Shown: positions 10,832 to 20,382 of the stretch, one piece after another
Position numbering within the stretch: position 1 is the first letter of the stretch
How the letters are laid out: the number at the start of each line of letters is the position of its first letter
Origin: Pseudomonas triticicola
Lineage (GTDB): Bacteria; Pseudomonadota; Gammaproteobacteria; Pseudomonadales; Pseudomonadaceae
Assembly (NCBI RefSeq): GCF_019145375.1
Contig: NZ_JAHSTX010000001.1
Span: forward strand, 2,393,001 to 2,457,000
Direction: 5' to 3'
DNA: 64,000 bases
Made by a program: the position numbers and the translations under genes
Notes under the pieces: generated by a model
Told to the model about the DNA's origin: nothing
What the model saw: the letters and a program-made list of their open reading frames with translations, nothing else
The model's database searches: none

Positions 10832-11476
10832 TCAGGCGTCGCGAAACAACCACGGCTGACTAACCCGATGCTTGGCTTCGAACGTCGCAATAGCATCGCC
10901 GTCCTGCAAGGTCAGGCCGATATCGTCCAGACCATTGAGCAGGCAGTGCTTGCGGAACGCATCGATCTCGAAGCTGTACACCTTGCCATCCGGGCGGGTC
11001 ACGGTCTGCGCTTGCAAGTCGATCTGCAATTGATAACCCGGCTCGGCTTCAACCTGCTTAAACAGTTCATCAACTTCTGCATCGCTGAGAATGATCGGCA
11101 GCAGGCCGTTCTTGAAACTGTTGTTGAAGAAGATGTCAGCGTAACTCGGCGCGATGATGCTGCGGAAACCGTACTCTTCCAGCGCCCACGGCGCGTGTTC
11201 ACGGCTCGAACCGCAACCGAAGTTCTCGCGGGCGAGCAATACGCTGGCACCCTGATAGCGCTCGGCGTTGAGGACGAAATCCTTGTTCAACGGGCGCTTG
11301 GAGTTGTCCTGATAAGGCTGGCCGACATCCAGATAACGCCACTCGTCGAACAGGTTCGGACCGAAACCGGTGCGCTTGATCGACTTCAAGAACTGCTTGG
11401 GAATGATCTGATCGGTGTCGACGTTGGCACGATCCAGAGGCGCGACAAGACCAGTGTGCTGGGTAAAAGCTTTCAT
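10832..11476 (-). CDS. leuD: 3-isopropylmalate dehydratase small subunit
   Basis: This is the small (swivelling) subunit that joins LeuC to isomerise 2- to 3-isopropylmalate. The 214-residue protein begins [20 protein letters not shown] and has [39 protein letters not shown] and [16 protein letters not shown], the standard family signature. The start ATG is at 11474-11476. Only 12 bp separate it from leuC, so the two subunits are surely in one operon. Confidence 0.97.
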   Translation of the reverse strand: MKAFTQHTGLVAPLDRANVDTDQIIPKQFLKSIKRTGFGPNLFDEWRYLDVGQPYQDNSKRPLNKDFVLNAERYQGASVLLARENFGCGSSREHAPWALEEYGFRSIIAPSYADIFFNNSFKNGLLPIILSDAEVDELFKQVEAEPGYQLQIDLQAQTVTRPDGKVYSFEIDAFRKHCLLNGLDDIGLTLQDGDAIATFEAKHRVSQPWLFRDA

Positions 11477-11488
11477 GCTGCGCTCCTT

Positions 11489-12907
11489 TTAGATCAATTC
11501 ACGAACGTCGATGAAACGGCCGTTCACTGCTGCCGCCGCTGCCATCGCCGGGCTGACCAGGTGGGTACGGCCACCGGCGCCCTGACGGCCTTCGAAGTTA
11601 CGGTTGGACGTCGACGCGCAATGCTCGCCGGACTCCAAACGGTCGGGGTTCATCGCCAGGCACATCGAGCACCCCGGCTCGCGCCATTCGAAACCGGCTT
11701 CCAGGAAAATCTTGTCGAGACCTTCGGCTTCCGCCTGCGCCTTGACCAGACCCGAGCCCGGCACGACGATCGCCTGCTTGATGGTCGAGGCGACCTTGCG
11801 GCCCTTGGCGATCACCGCAGCGGCGCGCAAGTCTTCGATGCGCGAGTTGGTGCAGGAACCGATGAACACGCGATCGAGCTGAATGTCGGTGATCGCCTGG
11901 TTGGCGGTCAAACCCATGTATTTCAAGGCGCGGACGATCGAGTCGCGCTTGACCAGATCCATTTCCTTGGCCGGGTCCGGCACGTTCTGATCAACAGCCA
12001 AAACCATCTCAGGCGAAGTGCCCCAGCTGACTTGCGGCTTGATTTGCGCGGCGTCGAGCTCGACCACGGTGTCGAATTTGGCATCGGCATCGGAAACCAG
12101 GTCTTTCCAGGCTTCGACGGCCATGTCCCACTGCTCGCCTTTCGGCGCGAATGGACGACCTTTGACGTAGTCGATGGTCTTCTGATCCGCCGCCACCAGG
12201 CCGACGCGGGCGCCGGCTTCGATGGACATGTTGCAGATGGTCATGCGGCCTTCAACGGACAGATCGCGGATCGCGCTGCCGGCAAATTCGATGGCGTGGC
12301 CGTTACCGCCGGCGGTGCCGATCTTGCCGATCACCGCAAGGACGATGTCCTTGGCGGTCACGCCGAACGGCAATTGGCCTTCGACGCGCACCAGCATGTT
12401 TTTCATTTTCTTGGCCACCAGGCACTGCGTGGCGAGCACGTGCTCGACCTCGGAGGTGCCGATACCGTGGGCCAATGCCCCGAATGCGCCGTGGGTCGAA
12501 GTGTGCGAGTCACCGCAGACCACGGTCATGCCCGGCAAGGTCGCGCCCTGCTCCGGACTGATCACGTGAACGATGCCCTGACGCACGTCGTTCATCTTGA
12601 ATTCGACGATGCCGTATTCATCGCAGTTGTCGTCGAGGGTCTGCACCTGCAAACGCGAAACCTGATCGGCAATGGCTTCGATGCCGCCCTTACGCTCAGG
12701 GGTGGTCGGTACGTTGTGATCCGGGGTCGCAATGTTGGCATCGATGCGCCAAGGCTTGCGCCCGGCCAGACGCAAGCCTTCGAAAGCTTGCGGCGAAGTC
12801 ACTTCGTGGATGATGTGACGATCGATATAGATCAGCGCCGAGCCATCGTCGCGCTGCTTGACCAAATGCGAATCCCAGAGCTTGTCGTAGAGCGTTTTGC
12901 CGGCCAT
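11489..12907 (-). CDS. leuC: 3-isopropylmalate dehydratase large subunit
   Basis: The large, [4Fe-4S]-containing subunit of isopropylmalate isomerase. From the ATG at 12905-12907 it is 472 residues and begins [16 protein letters not shown]. The three cluster cysteines are visible in [15 protein letters not shown] and [13 protein letters not shown], and the aconitase motif [20 protein letters not shown] is intact. Two further in-frame ATGs lie up to 45 bp upstream, but alignment with the family favours this start. It is first in the leuCD run and divergent from a LysR-type gene 139 bp away, which is a plausible regulator. Confidence 0.97.
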   Translation of the reverse strand: MAGKTLYDKLWDSHLVKQRDDGSALIYIDRHIIHEVTSPQAFEGLRLAGRKPWRIDANIATPDHNVPTTPERKGGIEAIADQVSRLQVQTLDDNCDEYGIVEFKMNDVRQGIVHVISPEQGATLPGMTVVCGDSHTSTHGAFGALAHGIGTSEVEHVLATQCLVAKKMKNMLVRVEGQLPFGVTAKDIVLAVIGKIGTAGGNGHAIEFAGSAIRDLSVEGRMTICNMSIEAGARVGLVAADQKTIDYVKGRPFAPKGEQWDMAVEAWKDLVSDADAKFDTVVELDAAQIKPQVSWGTSPEMVLAVDQNVPDPAKEMDLVKRDSIVRALKYMGLTANQAITDIQLDRVFIGSCTNSRIEDLRAAAVIAKGRKVASTIKQAIVVPGSGLVKAQAEAEGLDKIFLEAGFEWREPGCSMCLAMNPDRLESGEHCASTSNRNFEGRQGAGGRTHLVSPAMAAAAAVNGRFIDVRELI

Positions 12908-13046
12908 CAGACGGTTCCTCATCAGCTTGTTTCTATGCCCTGGGCTTATCAATAACCCTTTGGCTTGTGAGGCCGATCCTATGGGGTTAGATTAAATAAC
13001 TCAAATTCATATTTTTTATGCTTTGGATAACCAACTGGAATGCGAC

Positions 13047-13937
13047 ATGGACCTGGCTAACCTCAACGCTTTTATTGCCATCGCCGAGACCGGCAGCTTC
13101 TCCGGCGCTGGCGAACGCCTTCATCTGACCCAACCGGCGATCAGCAAGCGCATCGCCGGTCTTGAGCAGCAATTGAAGGTGCGCCTGTTCGACCGCTTGG
13201 GCCGCGAAGTCGGCCTGACCGAGGCCGGGCGCGCCCTGCTGCCACGGGCTTATCAGATTCTCAATGTGCTCGACGACACCCGCCGTGCCCTGACCAACCT
13301 GACCGGCGAGGTCAGCGGTCGCCTGACGCTAGCCACCAGTCACCACATCGGCCTGCACCGCTTGCCGCCTCTCTTAAGGGAGTTCACCCGCCGCTACCCA
13401 CAGGTTGCGCTGGATATTCAGTTCCTTGATTCGGAAGTGGCCTACGAGGAAATTCTCCACGGCCGCGCAGAACTGGCGGTCATCACCCTCGCGCCGGAGC
13501 CGCATACTCTGGTCAAAGCCACGCCGGTATGGGACGACCCGCTGGATTTCGTCGTCGCCCCGGAGCATTCGCTGATCAACAACGGTGCCGTCAGTCTGGC
13601 GGACATCGCCGGCCATCCGGCGGTTTTCCCCGGCGGCAACACCTTTACCCACCACATCGTCCAGCGCTTGTTCGAAGCCCAGGGCCTGACGCCGAACATC
13701 GCCATGAGCACCAACTACCTGGAAACCATCAAGATGATGGTCTCCATTGGCCTGGCCTGGAGCGTGCTGCCGCGCACCATGCTCGACGAACAAGTGGCAA
13801 GCATCGCATTGCCGGGCATACAGCTCACTCGCCAGCTAGGCTATATCTTGCACACCGAACGGACGCTATCGAATGCAGCACGCGCCTTCATGGCCCTGCT
13901 GGATGCACAAATCGATCGGCCAGGGATCCCGGCCTGA
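13047..13937 (+). CDS. LysR-type transcriptional regulator divergent from leuC
   Basis: The 296-residue protein begins MDLANLNAFIAIAETGSFSG. It has the N-terminal winged helix-turn-helix of the LysR family (LHLTQPAISKRIAGLEQQLK, then LFDRLGREVGLTEAGRALLP) and a C-terminal LysR substrate-binding domain (GLHRLPPLLREFTRRYPQV onward). A TTG 24 bp upstream is in frame, but the ATG gives the normal family start. It is transcribed away from leuC and, as usual for this family, may regulate the divergent leucine genes and itself. The ligand is unknown; in leuO/leuC contexts an isopropylmalate-type metabolite would be reasonable, but this is inference. Confidence 0.92.
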   Translation: MDLANLNAFIAIAETGSFSGAGERLHLTQPAISKRIAGLEQQLKVRLFDRLGREVGLTEAGRALLPRAYQILNVLDDTRRALTNLTGEVSGRLTLATSHHIGLHRLPPLLREFTRRYPQVALDIQFLDSEVAYEEILHGRAELAVITLAPEPHTLVKATPVWDDPLDFVVAPEHSLINNGAVSLADIAGHPAVFPGGNTFTHHIVQRLFEAQGLTPNIAMSTNYLETIKMMVSIGLAWSVLPRTMLDEQVASIALPGIQLTRQLGYILHTERTLSNAARAFMALLDAQIDRPGIPA

Positions 13938-14000
13938 CTTGTGCTACTCCTATAGAGCCGCTCCTGTGCCTAACGCCACTCAGCTCAAGGCCCGCTGACA

Positions 14001-17000
14001 ATGCCGAAATCTGTTGACCGAACTCCGCCGATGCCGCGAATCCAGGCTGTCGATCCGCGCCATTCCGAGCAGAGCTGGGAAAGCGCGCCGCAATTGCTCG
14101 CCGCGCTCAACGGCGCGCGGCTCGGTGCCTGGTATTGGGACATCGAGCGTGGGCAGATCAGCTGGTCGCGGGGCACTCAGGCATTGTTCGGTTTCGATCC
14201 ACGGCAGCCATTACCCGCCGACCTGGAATACCTCGACCTGTTGCCGCCGGAAGACCGCGCGAAAACCGTACGCGCCTTCCACGCGGTGATCGCCGGCGCG
14301 CCGCTGGAGCAGGCGATGCATCACCGCATCCGCTGGCCCGACGGCAGCCTGCACTGGCTGGAGATCAGCGGCAGCCTGCTGCCAGACAAGAACGGCCGGC
14401 CCCGAATGATCGGGGTGATTCGCGAAATCACCCACCAACGCCAGCGCGAGCAGGCCCTGAGCAGCTCGGAGAAACGTTTCGCGACACTTTTCCACCTGTG
14501 CCCGAACATGGTTCTGCTGACCCGTCAGGATGACGGTCTGATCAGCGAGGCCAACCAGTATTTCGAAAGCCTGTTCGGCTGGCCGGTGCAAAGCGCAATC
14601 GGCCGCACCACCCTGGAACTGGGCTTGTGGGTGCATCCCGAGCAACGCGCCGAACTGGTGAAGAAAACCAAAGCCAAGGGCGAGCTGATCAGCATGGAAG
14701 TGCAGTTCCGCGCCAGCAATGGCCAGGTGCACGACGGCATCCTCAGCGCGCAGAAGGTCGAGCTCGAAGGCCAGCCCTATCTGCTCAGCACGTTCCTCGA
14801 CACCACCGAACGCAAAGCCGCCGAACTGGCCTTGAAGGACAGCCAGGAACGCCTCGACCTGGCGCTGGATTCAGCGCAACTGGGCACCTGGGACTGGCAC
14901 ATCCCCAGCGGCATGCTCTACGGCTCGGCGCGCGCTGCGCAATTGCACGGGCTGGAGCCGATTCCATTCCATGAATCATTCGAGGAGTTTTTCGAAGGCG
15001 TGCCGGGCGAGGAGCGCGACAGCATGCGCGACGCCTACCGCAGCCTGCGCGAAGGCCCCGCCGGCAATTATCAACTGACCTACCGCGTGCAATTGCCCGA
15101 CGGCAGCTCGCGCTATCTGGAAAGCCGCGCGCGTCTCTATCGCGACGACAACGGCGCACCGCTGCGCATGGCCGGCACGTTGCTGGACATCACCGATCAG
15201 GTCGAGCGCGAACAGCGTCTGGTGGCTTCAGAAGAGAAATTCGCCACGCTGTTTCAGGTCAGCCCCGATCCGATCTGCGTCACGCGCCAGGAAACCGGGG
15301 AATTCATCGAGATCAATTCCAGCTTCAGCCAGACCTTTGGTTGGAGCGCCGCCGATGTGATTGGCCACACCGCCGAGGAAATCGGCCTGTGGGACGCCTC
15401 GGCGAAAAGCCTGCAACGCATCGAACGGGTGATTCGCGAACAAGGCCTGAGCAACGTGGCCATTCTCGTCCAGCACAAGGACGGCCAGTCGCTGACCTGC
15501 GTGATTTCCAGCCGGCAGATCAGCGTCGGCGACCAGCCGTGCATCGTCACCACCCTGCGCGACATCACCCAGCAACAACGCTCGGAAGCAGCGCTGAAGG
15601 CCAGCGAAGAAAAATTCGCCAAGGCGTTTCACTCCAGTCCCGACGCCATCACCATCACCGAGCGCGACACCGGGCGATATCTGGAGGTCAACGATGGCTT
15701 CTGTCGCCTCACCGGCTACCGCGCCGACGAAGTGTTGGGCAAAACCGTTTATCAGGTGGGGATCTGGGCCGAAGAGAAACAACGCTCGACCTTACTCGCC
15801 GAGTTACAGATCAAGGGCCGCGTGCATCATCAGGAAATGCTCGGGCGCAACAAGCGCGGCGAATTGCTCACGGTGGAAGTCTCGGTCGAGCCGATCACCC
15901 TCAATGAAACCGCGTGCCTGCTGCTGACCGCGCGCGACGTCAGCCTGTTGAAGAACGCCGAAGCGCAGATTCGTCACCTGGCCTATCACGACCCGCTGAC
16001 CAACCTGCCCAACCGCGCCCTGCTGATGGATCGCCTGAGTCAGCAGATCGCCCTGCTCAAGCGCCACAATCTGCGCGGCGCCTTGCTGTTTCTCGACCTC
16101 GATCACTTCAAGCACATCAACGATTCCCTCGGCCACCCGGTCGGCGACACCGTGCTGAAAATCATCACCGCGCGGCTCGAAGCCAGCGTGCGCATGGAAG
16201 ATACGGTGGCGCGCCTCGGTGGCGATGAGTTTGTGGTATTGCTCAGCGGCCTCGAAGGTTCGCGCAGTGAAGTCAGCGAGCAAGTGCGCGCGCTGGCCGA
16301 CACCATTCGCGAATTGCTTTCGGAGCCGATGTTCCTCGATGGCCAGCGCCTGCAAGTGACGCCGAGCATTGGCGTCGCGCTGATTCCCGATCACGGCTCG
16401 ACCCCGACCGACCTGCTCAAACGCGCCGACATCGCCCTGTACCGGGCCAAGGATTCCGGGCGCAACACCACGCAGATGTATCACAACACCATGCAGAAAG
16501 CGGCCAGCGAACGCCTACGTATGGAGACCGACCTGCGCCTGGCGCTGTCGCGCGGCGAGTTCAACGTGCACTTTCAGCCACAGGTCGATGCCCGCGACAA
16601 CCGCATCATTGGCGCCGAAGCCCTGGTGCGCTGGAACCATCCCGAACTCGGCGCGCAATCGCCCACCGAGTTCATCAAGGTACTGGAAGACAGCGGCCTG
16701 ATTCTCGAAGTCGGCACGTGGATCCTCGATGAAGCCTGCAACGCCTTCAAACAACTGATCGCGTTGAAACTGGTCGACCCGCTCAACTTCAGCCTGTGCG
16801 TGAACATCAGTCCCCGGCAGTTCCGCCAGAACGATTTCGTCGAACGCATCGAACACAGCATGACCAGCCACGGCCTGCCCTGCTCGCTGCTGAAACTGGA
16901 AATCACCGAAGGCATCGTCATCCAGAATCTGGAAGACACCATCAGCAAAATGCGCCGCCTGAAAAAGCTCGGCGTGAGCTTCGCCATGGACGACTTCGGC

Positions 17001-17279
17001 ACCGGTTATTCGTCGCTGACTTATTTGAAGCGTCTGCCTGTAGACACGTTGAAGATCGACCAGTCGTTCATCCGCGATGCGACCACCGATTCCAATGTCG
17101 CGGAGATCATTCGCGCAATTGTCGCGATGGCCCGCAGCCTGGAATTGGAAGTGATTGCCGAAGGCGTGGAGACGCCAGCACAGCTGGCGTTTTTGCAGGG
17201 GCTGGAATGCCATTTGTATCAGGGTTATCTGCACAGCCGGCCAGTGGGGTTGGAGGATCTGAAAATTCTGCTCGAATAG
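14001..17279 (+). CDS. Five-PAS GGDEF-EAL protein (cyclic-di-GMP turnover)
   Basis: A 1092-residue cytoplasmic signalling protein with no clear membrane helix. Five PAS-like domains follow one another at about 30-145, 150-270, 275-400, 405-525 and 530-650; units 2, 4 and 5 begin with similar SEKRF/SEEKF sequences, and units 1 and 3 are PAS_3-like. The diguanylate cyclase domain has an intact GGDEF (740-744) and, five residues before it, RMED matching the RxxD product-inhibition site. The phosphodiesterase domain has EAL (873-875), and later DDFGTGYSSLTYL and KIDQSFIRD. Both activities therefore look possible. The stop is followed within 8 bp by a terminator. The stimulus sensed by the PAS domains is unknown. 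Confidence 0.95.
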   Translation: MPKSVDRTPPMPRIQAVDPRHSEQSWESAPQLLAALNGARLGAWYWDIERGQISWSRGTQALFGFDPRQPLPADLEYLDLLPPEDRAKTVRAFHAVIAGAPLEQAMHHRIRWPDGSLHWLEISGSLLPDKNGRPRMIGVIREITHQRQREQALSSSEKRFATLFHLCPNMVLLTRQDDGLISEANQYFESLFGWPVQSAIGRTTLELGLWVHPEQRAELVKKTKAKGELISMEVQFRASNGQVHDGILSAQKVELEGQPYLLSTFLDTTERKAAELALKDSQERLDLALDSAQLGTWDWHIPSGMLYGSARAAQLHGLEPIPFHESFEEFFEGVPGEERDSMRDAYRSLREGPAGNYQLTYRVQLPDGSSRYLESRARLYRDDNGAPLRMAGTLLDITDQVEREQRLVASEEKFATLFQVSPDPICVTRQETGEFIEINSSFSQTFGWSAADVIGHTAEEIGLWDASAKSLQRIERVIREQGLSNVAILVQHKDGQSLTCVISSRQISVGDQPCIVTTLRDITQQQRSEAALKASEEKFAKAFHSSPDAITITERDTGRYLEVNDGFCRLTGYRADEVLGKTVYQVGIWAEEKQRSTLLAELQIKGRVHHQEMLGRNKRGELLTVEVSVEPITLNETACLLLTARDVSLLKNAEAQIRHLAYHDPLTNLPNRALLMDRLSQQIALLKRHNLRGALLFLDLDHFKHINDSLGHPVGDTVLKIITARLEASVRMEDTVARLGGDEFVVLLSGLEGSRSEVSEQVRALADTIRELLSEPMFLDGQRLQVTPSIGVALIPDHGSTPTDLLKRADIALYRAKDSGRNTTQMYHNTMQKAASERLRMETDLRLALSRGEFNVHFQPQVDARDNRIIGAEALVRWNHPELGAQSPTEFIKVLEDSGLILEVGTWILDEACNAFKQLIALKLVDPLNFSLCVNISPRQFRQNDFVERIEHSMTSHGLPCSLLKLEITEGIVIQNLEDTISKMRRLKKLGVSFAMDDFGTGYSSLTYLKRLPVDTLKIDQSFIRDATTDSNVAEIIRAIVAMARSLELEVIAEGVETPAQLAFLQGLECHLYQGYLHSRPVGLEDLKILLE

Positions 17280-17286
17280 CGGACGC

Positions 17287-17319
17287 AAAAAAAGGGCGCC
17301 ATCGCTGGCGCCCTTTTTT
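17287..17319. terminator. Bidirectional rho-independent terminator
   Basis: A7 then GGGCGCCA/TGGCGCCC stem around a four-base loop then T7, so it works on both strands. It lies between the convergent GGDEF-EAL gene and ibpA. Confidence 0.92.
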
Positions 17320-17331
17320 GTTGCCCTGGGG

Positions 17332-17775
17332 TTATTGCAGGACAGGCTGCTGCGCTCCATTGATCGGGATGCGCTTGGCTTTCGCTTCTTCCGGGATCAC
17401 ACGGAGCAGGTCGATGCTCAGCAGGCCGTTGCGCAGGGCAGCGTCCTTGATCTCGATGTGATCGGCCAGACGGAACGACAGCTTGAAGGCTCGCTGGGCG
17501 ATGCCTTGATGCAAGAACGTGACGCTTTCGTCAGTGTCACGCTTGCCGCCACTGATGGTCAGCACACCCTTCTCGACTTGCAGGTCCAGGTCTTCTTCCT
17601 GGAAACCGGCGGCCGCAACGACGATACGGTATTGGTCATCACCGTGTTTTTCAACGTTGTAGGGTGGATAGCTGCTGCCTGGCTCGTTACGCAGGGCGGT
17701 TTCGAACAGGTCGTTGAAACGGTCGAAACCTACCGAGGAACGGAACAGTGGCGCGAGAGAAAATGCAGTACTCAT
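17332..17775 (-). CDS. ibpA: Small heat-shock protein (Hsp20/IbpA family)
   Basis: An ATP-independent holdase that binds aggregating proteins during heat stress. The 147-residue protein begins MSTAFSLAPLFRSSVGFDRF, a typical IbpA N-terminus, followed by the alpha-crystallin domain (YPPYNVEKHGDDQYRIVVAA, LTISGGKR, FKLSFRLADHIEI) and the C-terminal anchor around IPEEAKAKRIPIN with the I-x-I motif. The upstream region has a heat-shock sigma-factor promoter and a ROSE-like RNA thermometer (separate entries), so both transcription and translation should rise with temperature. Confidence 0.97.
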   Translation of the reverse strand: MSTAFSLAPLFRSSVGFDRFNDLFETALRNEPGSSYPPYNVEKHGDDQYRIVVAAAGFQEEDLDLQVEKGVLTISGGKRDTDESVTFLHQGIAQRAFKLSFRLADHIEIKDAALRNGLLSIDLLRVIPEEAKAKRIPINGAQQPVLQ

Positions 17776-17841
17776 GATTCAAATCTCCTGAAAACAATCA
17801 GCAAGGTTTTGTGTCTCCGCGACCCGAATTCGGCATCGCGT
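17776..17841 (-). ncRNA. ROSE-like RNA thermometer in the ibpA 5' leader
   Basis: The predicted 66-base leader can form two hairpins. The first (17819-17839) pairs GCGA with UCGC and CCGAA with UUCGG. The second places UUGCU (17800-17804) opposite the Shine-Dalgarno AGGAG (17785-17789), leaving the G-G mismatch that marks the ROSE element U(U/C)GCU motif. Short two-hairpin ROSE-like thermometers are known upstream of ibpA in Pseudomonas. Melting of the second hairpin at high temperature would free the ribosome-binding site. Confidence 0.8.
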
Positions 17842-17848
17842 AACCCTT

Positions 17849-17876
17849 AGATAGGGACCGCTGTTTTGATTTCAAG
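17849..17876 (-). promoter_or_regulatory. Sigma-32 (heat-shock) promoter of ibpA
   Basis: On the minus strand CTTGAAA (17870-17876), a 13-bp spacer and CCCTATCT (17849-17856), close to the RpoH consensus CTTGAAA-N11-16-CCCCATNT. Confidence 0.82.
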
Positions 17877-17893
17877 AGATTATTTTGAGATTT

Positions 17894-18853
17894 TTATGCG
17901 GCCTCGACGAGCGGCAATCCGAGCAAGCGCGAGACTTGATCCGGCTCGGTTTCGCGGCGCAGAACGGTGAAAAGCTCGGCGGCTTCCGGGTAGTTGCGCG
18001 TGAGCATGGCCAGCCATTGCTTGAGGCGACCAGGCGATTGGCGCGCGGTCATCTGCGCCTTGGCCTGCAGCCAGAAGTCCTGAATCAGCGGCATCAGCTC
18101 GGCCCAAGCCATCTCGACGACCTCTTCACCAGCACGAGCAGCAGCGATCTGCCGAGCGAGATCCGGGCGGGAGACCAGGCCACGACCAAGCATGATGTCT
18201 TCGACGCCGCTGATTTCGCGGCAACGGCGCCAGTCTTCGACGCTCCAGATATCGCCGTTGGCGAACACCGGCACCTTGACCACGTCCTGCACGCGCGGGA
18301 TCCACTCCCAATGAGCCGGCGGTTTGTAACCGTCCATTTTCGTCCGCGCATGTACGACGATGTGCTCTGCCCCGCCTTCGGCCAGTGCCGTGGCGCAGAC
18401 CAGCGAGCCGTCAGGACTGTCGAAACCCAGGCGCATTTTCGCGGTGACCGGGATGTGCGCCGGTACGGCGCGACGGACATGCTCGACGATCTGATTGAGC
18501 AGCTCCGGCTCCTTCAGCAGCACGGCGCCGCCGCGGGATTTGTTGACGGTCTTGGCCGGGCAGCCGAAGTTGAGGTCGATCACTTCAGAACCGAGTTCGC
18601 AGGCCAGCGCGGCGTTTTCCGCCAGGCACACCGGATCGGAACCGAGCAACTGCACGCGCAGCGGCACACCGGACGCGGTGCGAGCGCCGTTGAGCAGCTC
18701 GGGGCCGAACTTGTGGAAGTACGCCGGGGTGAGCAACTGGTCGTTGACCCGAATGAATTCGGTCACGCACCAGTCGATGCCGCCAACGCGGGTCAGCACG
18801 TCGCGCAGGATGTCGTCGACCAACCCTTCCATGGGCGCCAGAGCAATTTGCAT
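17894..18853 (-). CDS. dusC: tRNA-dihydrouridine(16) synthase DusC
   Basis: An FMN- and NADPH-dependent enzyme that reduces uridine in the tRNA D-loop. The 319-residue protein starts [20 protein letters not shown], as DusC proteins do, and has the catalytic Cys in [16 protein letters not shown], the FMN-binding VTAKMRLGF and [10 protein letters not shown], and [12 protein letters not shown]. The DusC assignment, rather than DusA or DusB, rests on the opening sequence and on [10 protein letters not shown]. Its promoter region is shared with, but probably independent of, a REP-containing gap to the thioesterase gene upstream. Confidence 0.93.
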   Translation of the reverse strand: MQIALAPMEGLVDDILRDVLTRVGGIDWCVTEFIRVNDQLLTPAYFHKFGPELLNGARTASGVPLRVQLLGSDPVCLAENAALACELGSEVIDLNFGCPAKTVNKSRGGAVLLKEPELLNQIVEHVRRAVPAHIPVTAKMRLGFDSPDGSLVCATALAEGGAEHIVVHARTKMDGYKPPAHWEWIPRVQDVVKVPVFANGDIWSVEDWRRCREISGVEDIMLGRGLVSRPDLARQIAAARAGEEVVEMAWAELMPLIQDFWLQAKAQMTARQSPGRLKQWLAMLTRNYPEAAELFTVLRRETEPDQVSRLLGLPLVEAA

Positions 18854-18931
18854 GGGGAAACACTACTTGAAGAAAAAACGTGCGGCAGTTTACTGGATAT
18901 CGTGGAAGACCGCAGGAGAACACATCTCTTC

Positions 18932-19018
18932 GTGGGAGCGAGCCTGCTCGCGAAGGCGGTCTGTCAGCTGATAGATGCGTAACTGACCCGACGCTTTCGC
19001 GAGCAGGCTCGCTCCCAC
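18932..19018. repeat. REP doublet, outward-spaced arrangement
   Basis: A REP at 18932-18954 and its inverted copy at 18996-19018, with a 41-base spacer containing CTGTCAG..CTGAC. This is the second of two doublet arrangements in the window; the same spacer type recurs at 27106 and 39581 and inside the large array. Confidence 0.88.
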
Positions 19019-19028
19019 AGGGTGAGAT

Positions 19029-19472
19029 TTATATTGCCTCTGCGATCTGGATAGCCGGGCCATAGCCTTCGATAAATTCAGCCGGCATGCGCTTGGGCTT
19101 GCCGGTCGACAGCTCGATGCAGACAAATGTGGTCTGCGCGCGCAACAGGGTGGCGTTGTCGCTGGGGCGTTTGAGCTGGAAATGCCGGGTCATTTTCAGG
19201 CGCTGGTCCCAATCGACGATCCACGTCGCCAGTTGCAGTTCATCACCTTCATAGGCGGCGGCCAGGTAGTCGATTTCGTGGCGGACAACGGCCATCGCCC
19301 GATCCAGCCGCCGGTATTCGACCAGATCCAGGCCGAGGCGCTGCGAATGGCGCCAGGCGCAGCGCTCGAGCCAGGTCACGTAAACTGCGTTGTTGGCGTG
19401 CCCGAGCCCGTCGATGTCTTCGGCGCCTACTTGCAGATCAATGATAAACGGCGTTGCCCGATCCCAGCCCAT
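19029..19472 (-). CDS. Acyl-CoA thioesterase, hotdog fold (YbgC/4HBT type)
   Basis: A 147-residue single hotdog-fold protein that would hydrolyse acyl-CoA or acyl-carrier thioesters; the substrate is unknown. It begins MGWDRATPFIIDLQVGAEDI and has the family motif DIDGLGHANNAVYVTWLERC, including the Asp/Asn-containing loop, then RHEIDYLAAAYEGDELQL. The ATG at 19470-19472 is preferred over an in-frame one 105 bp upstream, which would reach into the neighbouring hydrolase gene and add non-conserved sequence. It lies 46 bp downstream of a hydrolase gene on the same strand. Confidence 0.88.
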   Translation of the reverse strand: MGWDRATPFIIDLQVGAEDIDGLGHANNAVYVTWLERCAWRHSQRLGLDLVEYRRLDRAMAVVRHEIDYLAAAYEGDELQLATWIVDWDQRLKMTRHFQLKRPSDNATLLRAQTTFVCIELSTGKPKRMPAEFIEGYGPAIQIAEAI

Positions 19473-19518
19473 GCCCCACTCCCGGTCAAAGTATTCAACC
19501 GGGGCAGTGTAACGGAGC

Positions 19519-20352
19519 TCAGGCCGATTGGCGCGCCTGAAGGCTGCGACCGGCAAGCAGTGATAACACACCATCAATCACTCGAGGGTCGGCCAGCACC
19601 CGCTGATGGCCGCCGCTTTCCAGGCGCAGCAGGCGGCTGTCGAACCAGGCCTCGTGAATCAATTGCGATTCCTTGACCGAGACGAAATTGTCGTCCTCGG
19701 CGTGCACGATCAGGCCGGGCATATCCAGTTGATAGTGGGCAACGTCAAGCGTCGCGGCGCGCATGCCGACGTCCTGCTCGACCTGACGAATGAACGCCGA
19801 GCGCGCACGCGGCGGCATGCCGACCATGCGCGCGAATCCGCGCAGTACGCCGAGAATGCGCGACGGTGCGGCGATGCTGACCAGGGTTTCGGTGCGCAGG
19901 CCCAATTGCACGGCGAGCATCGCGCTGGCGCCGCCCATGGAATGGCCGATAACCGCTTGCAGCGGCGGCAATTCGGCAGCGGCTTCGAGCATGGCGCGGG
20001 CGAACAGCACTACATTGGCTTCCCGCCCAGGAGAGCGACCGTGAGCCGGACCGTCGAGCGCGACGACGGTATAGCCGGCATCGACCAGAGCATTGATCAG
20101 CGAGGCGAATTGCGTTGGCCGCCCTTCCCAACCATGCATCAGCAACACTGTCGGGCCTTGGCCCCAGCGCAGCGCCGACAGGCCGAAGCGCAACGTGATG
20201 CGTTCGGAGCTGGCCAACAGCGGCAGCTCCCAATCCCGCAGCGGTAGCGCGCGGGGCGTCATGAACGCCAGACGCATTTTGCTTGCCACCAGCTTCGGTG
20301 CAAACCAGCCCAAGGTACCGTTAACGCCACGAACCCACTTCAACGCGTTCAT
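19519..20352 (-). CDS. Alpha/beta-hydrolase of unknown substrate
   Basis: A 277-residue alpha/beta-hydrolase fold protein. The oxyanion region LLMHGWEGRPTQFASL, the nucleophile elbow GHSMGGASAML (Ser in G-x-S-x-G), an acidic residue in LIVHAEDDNFV and the late His in SGGHQRVLADP provide a full catalytic triad. No secretion signal is visible. It sits between a TetR regulator (30 bp upstream) and a thioesterase gene (46 bp downstream), all on the minus strand, probably one operon. The same order is known in P. aeruginosa next to gltX and the tRNA cluster. Confidence 0.88.
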   Translation of the reverse strand: MNALKWVRGVNGTLGWFAPKLVASKMRLAFMTPRALPLRDWELPLLASSERITLRFGLSALRWGQGPTVLLMHGWEGRPTQFASLINALVDAGYTVVALDGPAHGRSPGREANVVLFARAMLEAAAELPPLQAVIGHSMGGASAMLAVQLGLRTETLVSIAAPSRILGVLRGFARMVGMPPRARSAFIRQVEQDVGMRAATLDVAHYQLDMPGLIVHAEDDNFVSVKESQLIHEAWFDSRLLRLESGGHQRVLADPRVIDGVLSLLAGRSLQARQSA

Positions 20353-20382
20353 CGCACTCTCCTCAGGCTTGTTGCCTTCAGG

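Noticed and set aside
10610..12955. 781-codon open frame antisense to leuD and leuC
   Set aside because: Opposite two clear genes, and its start runs through a REP element.
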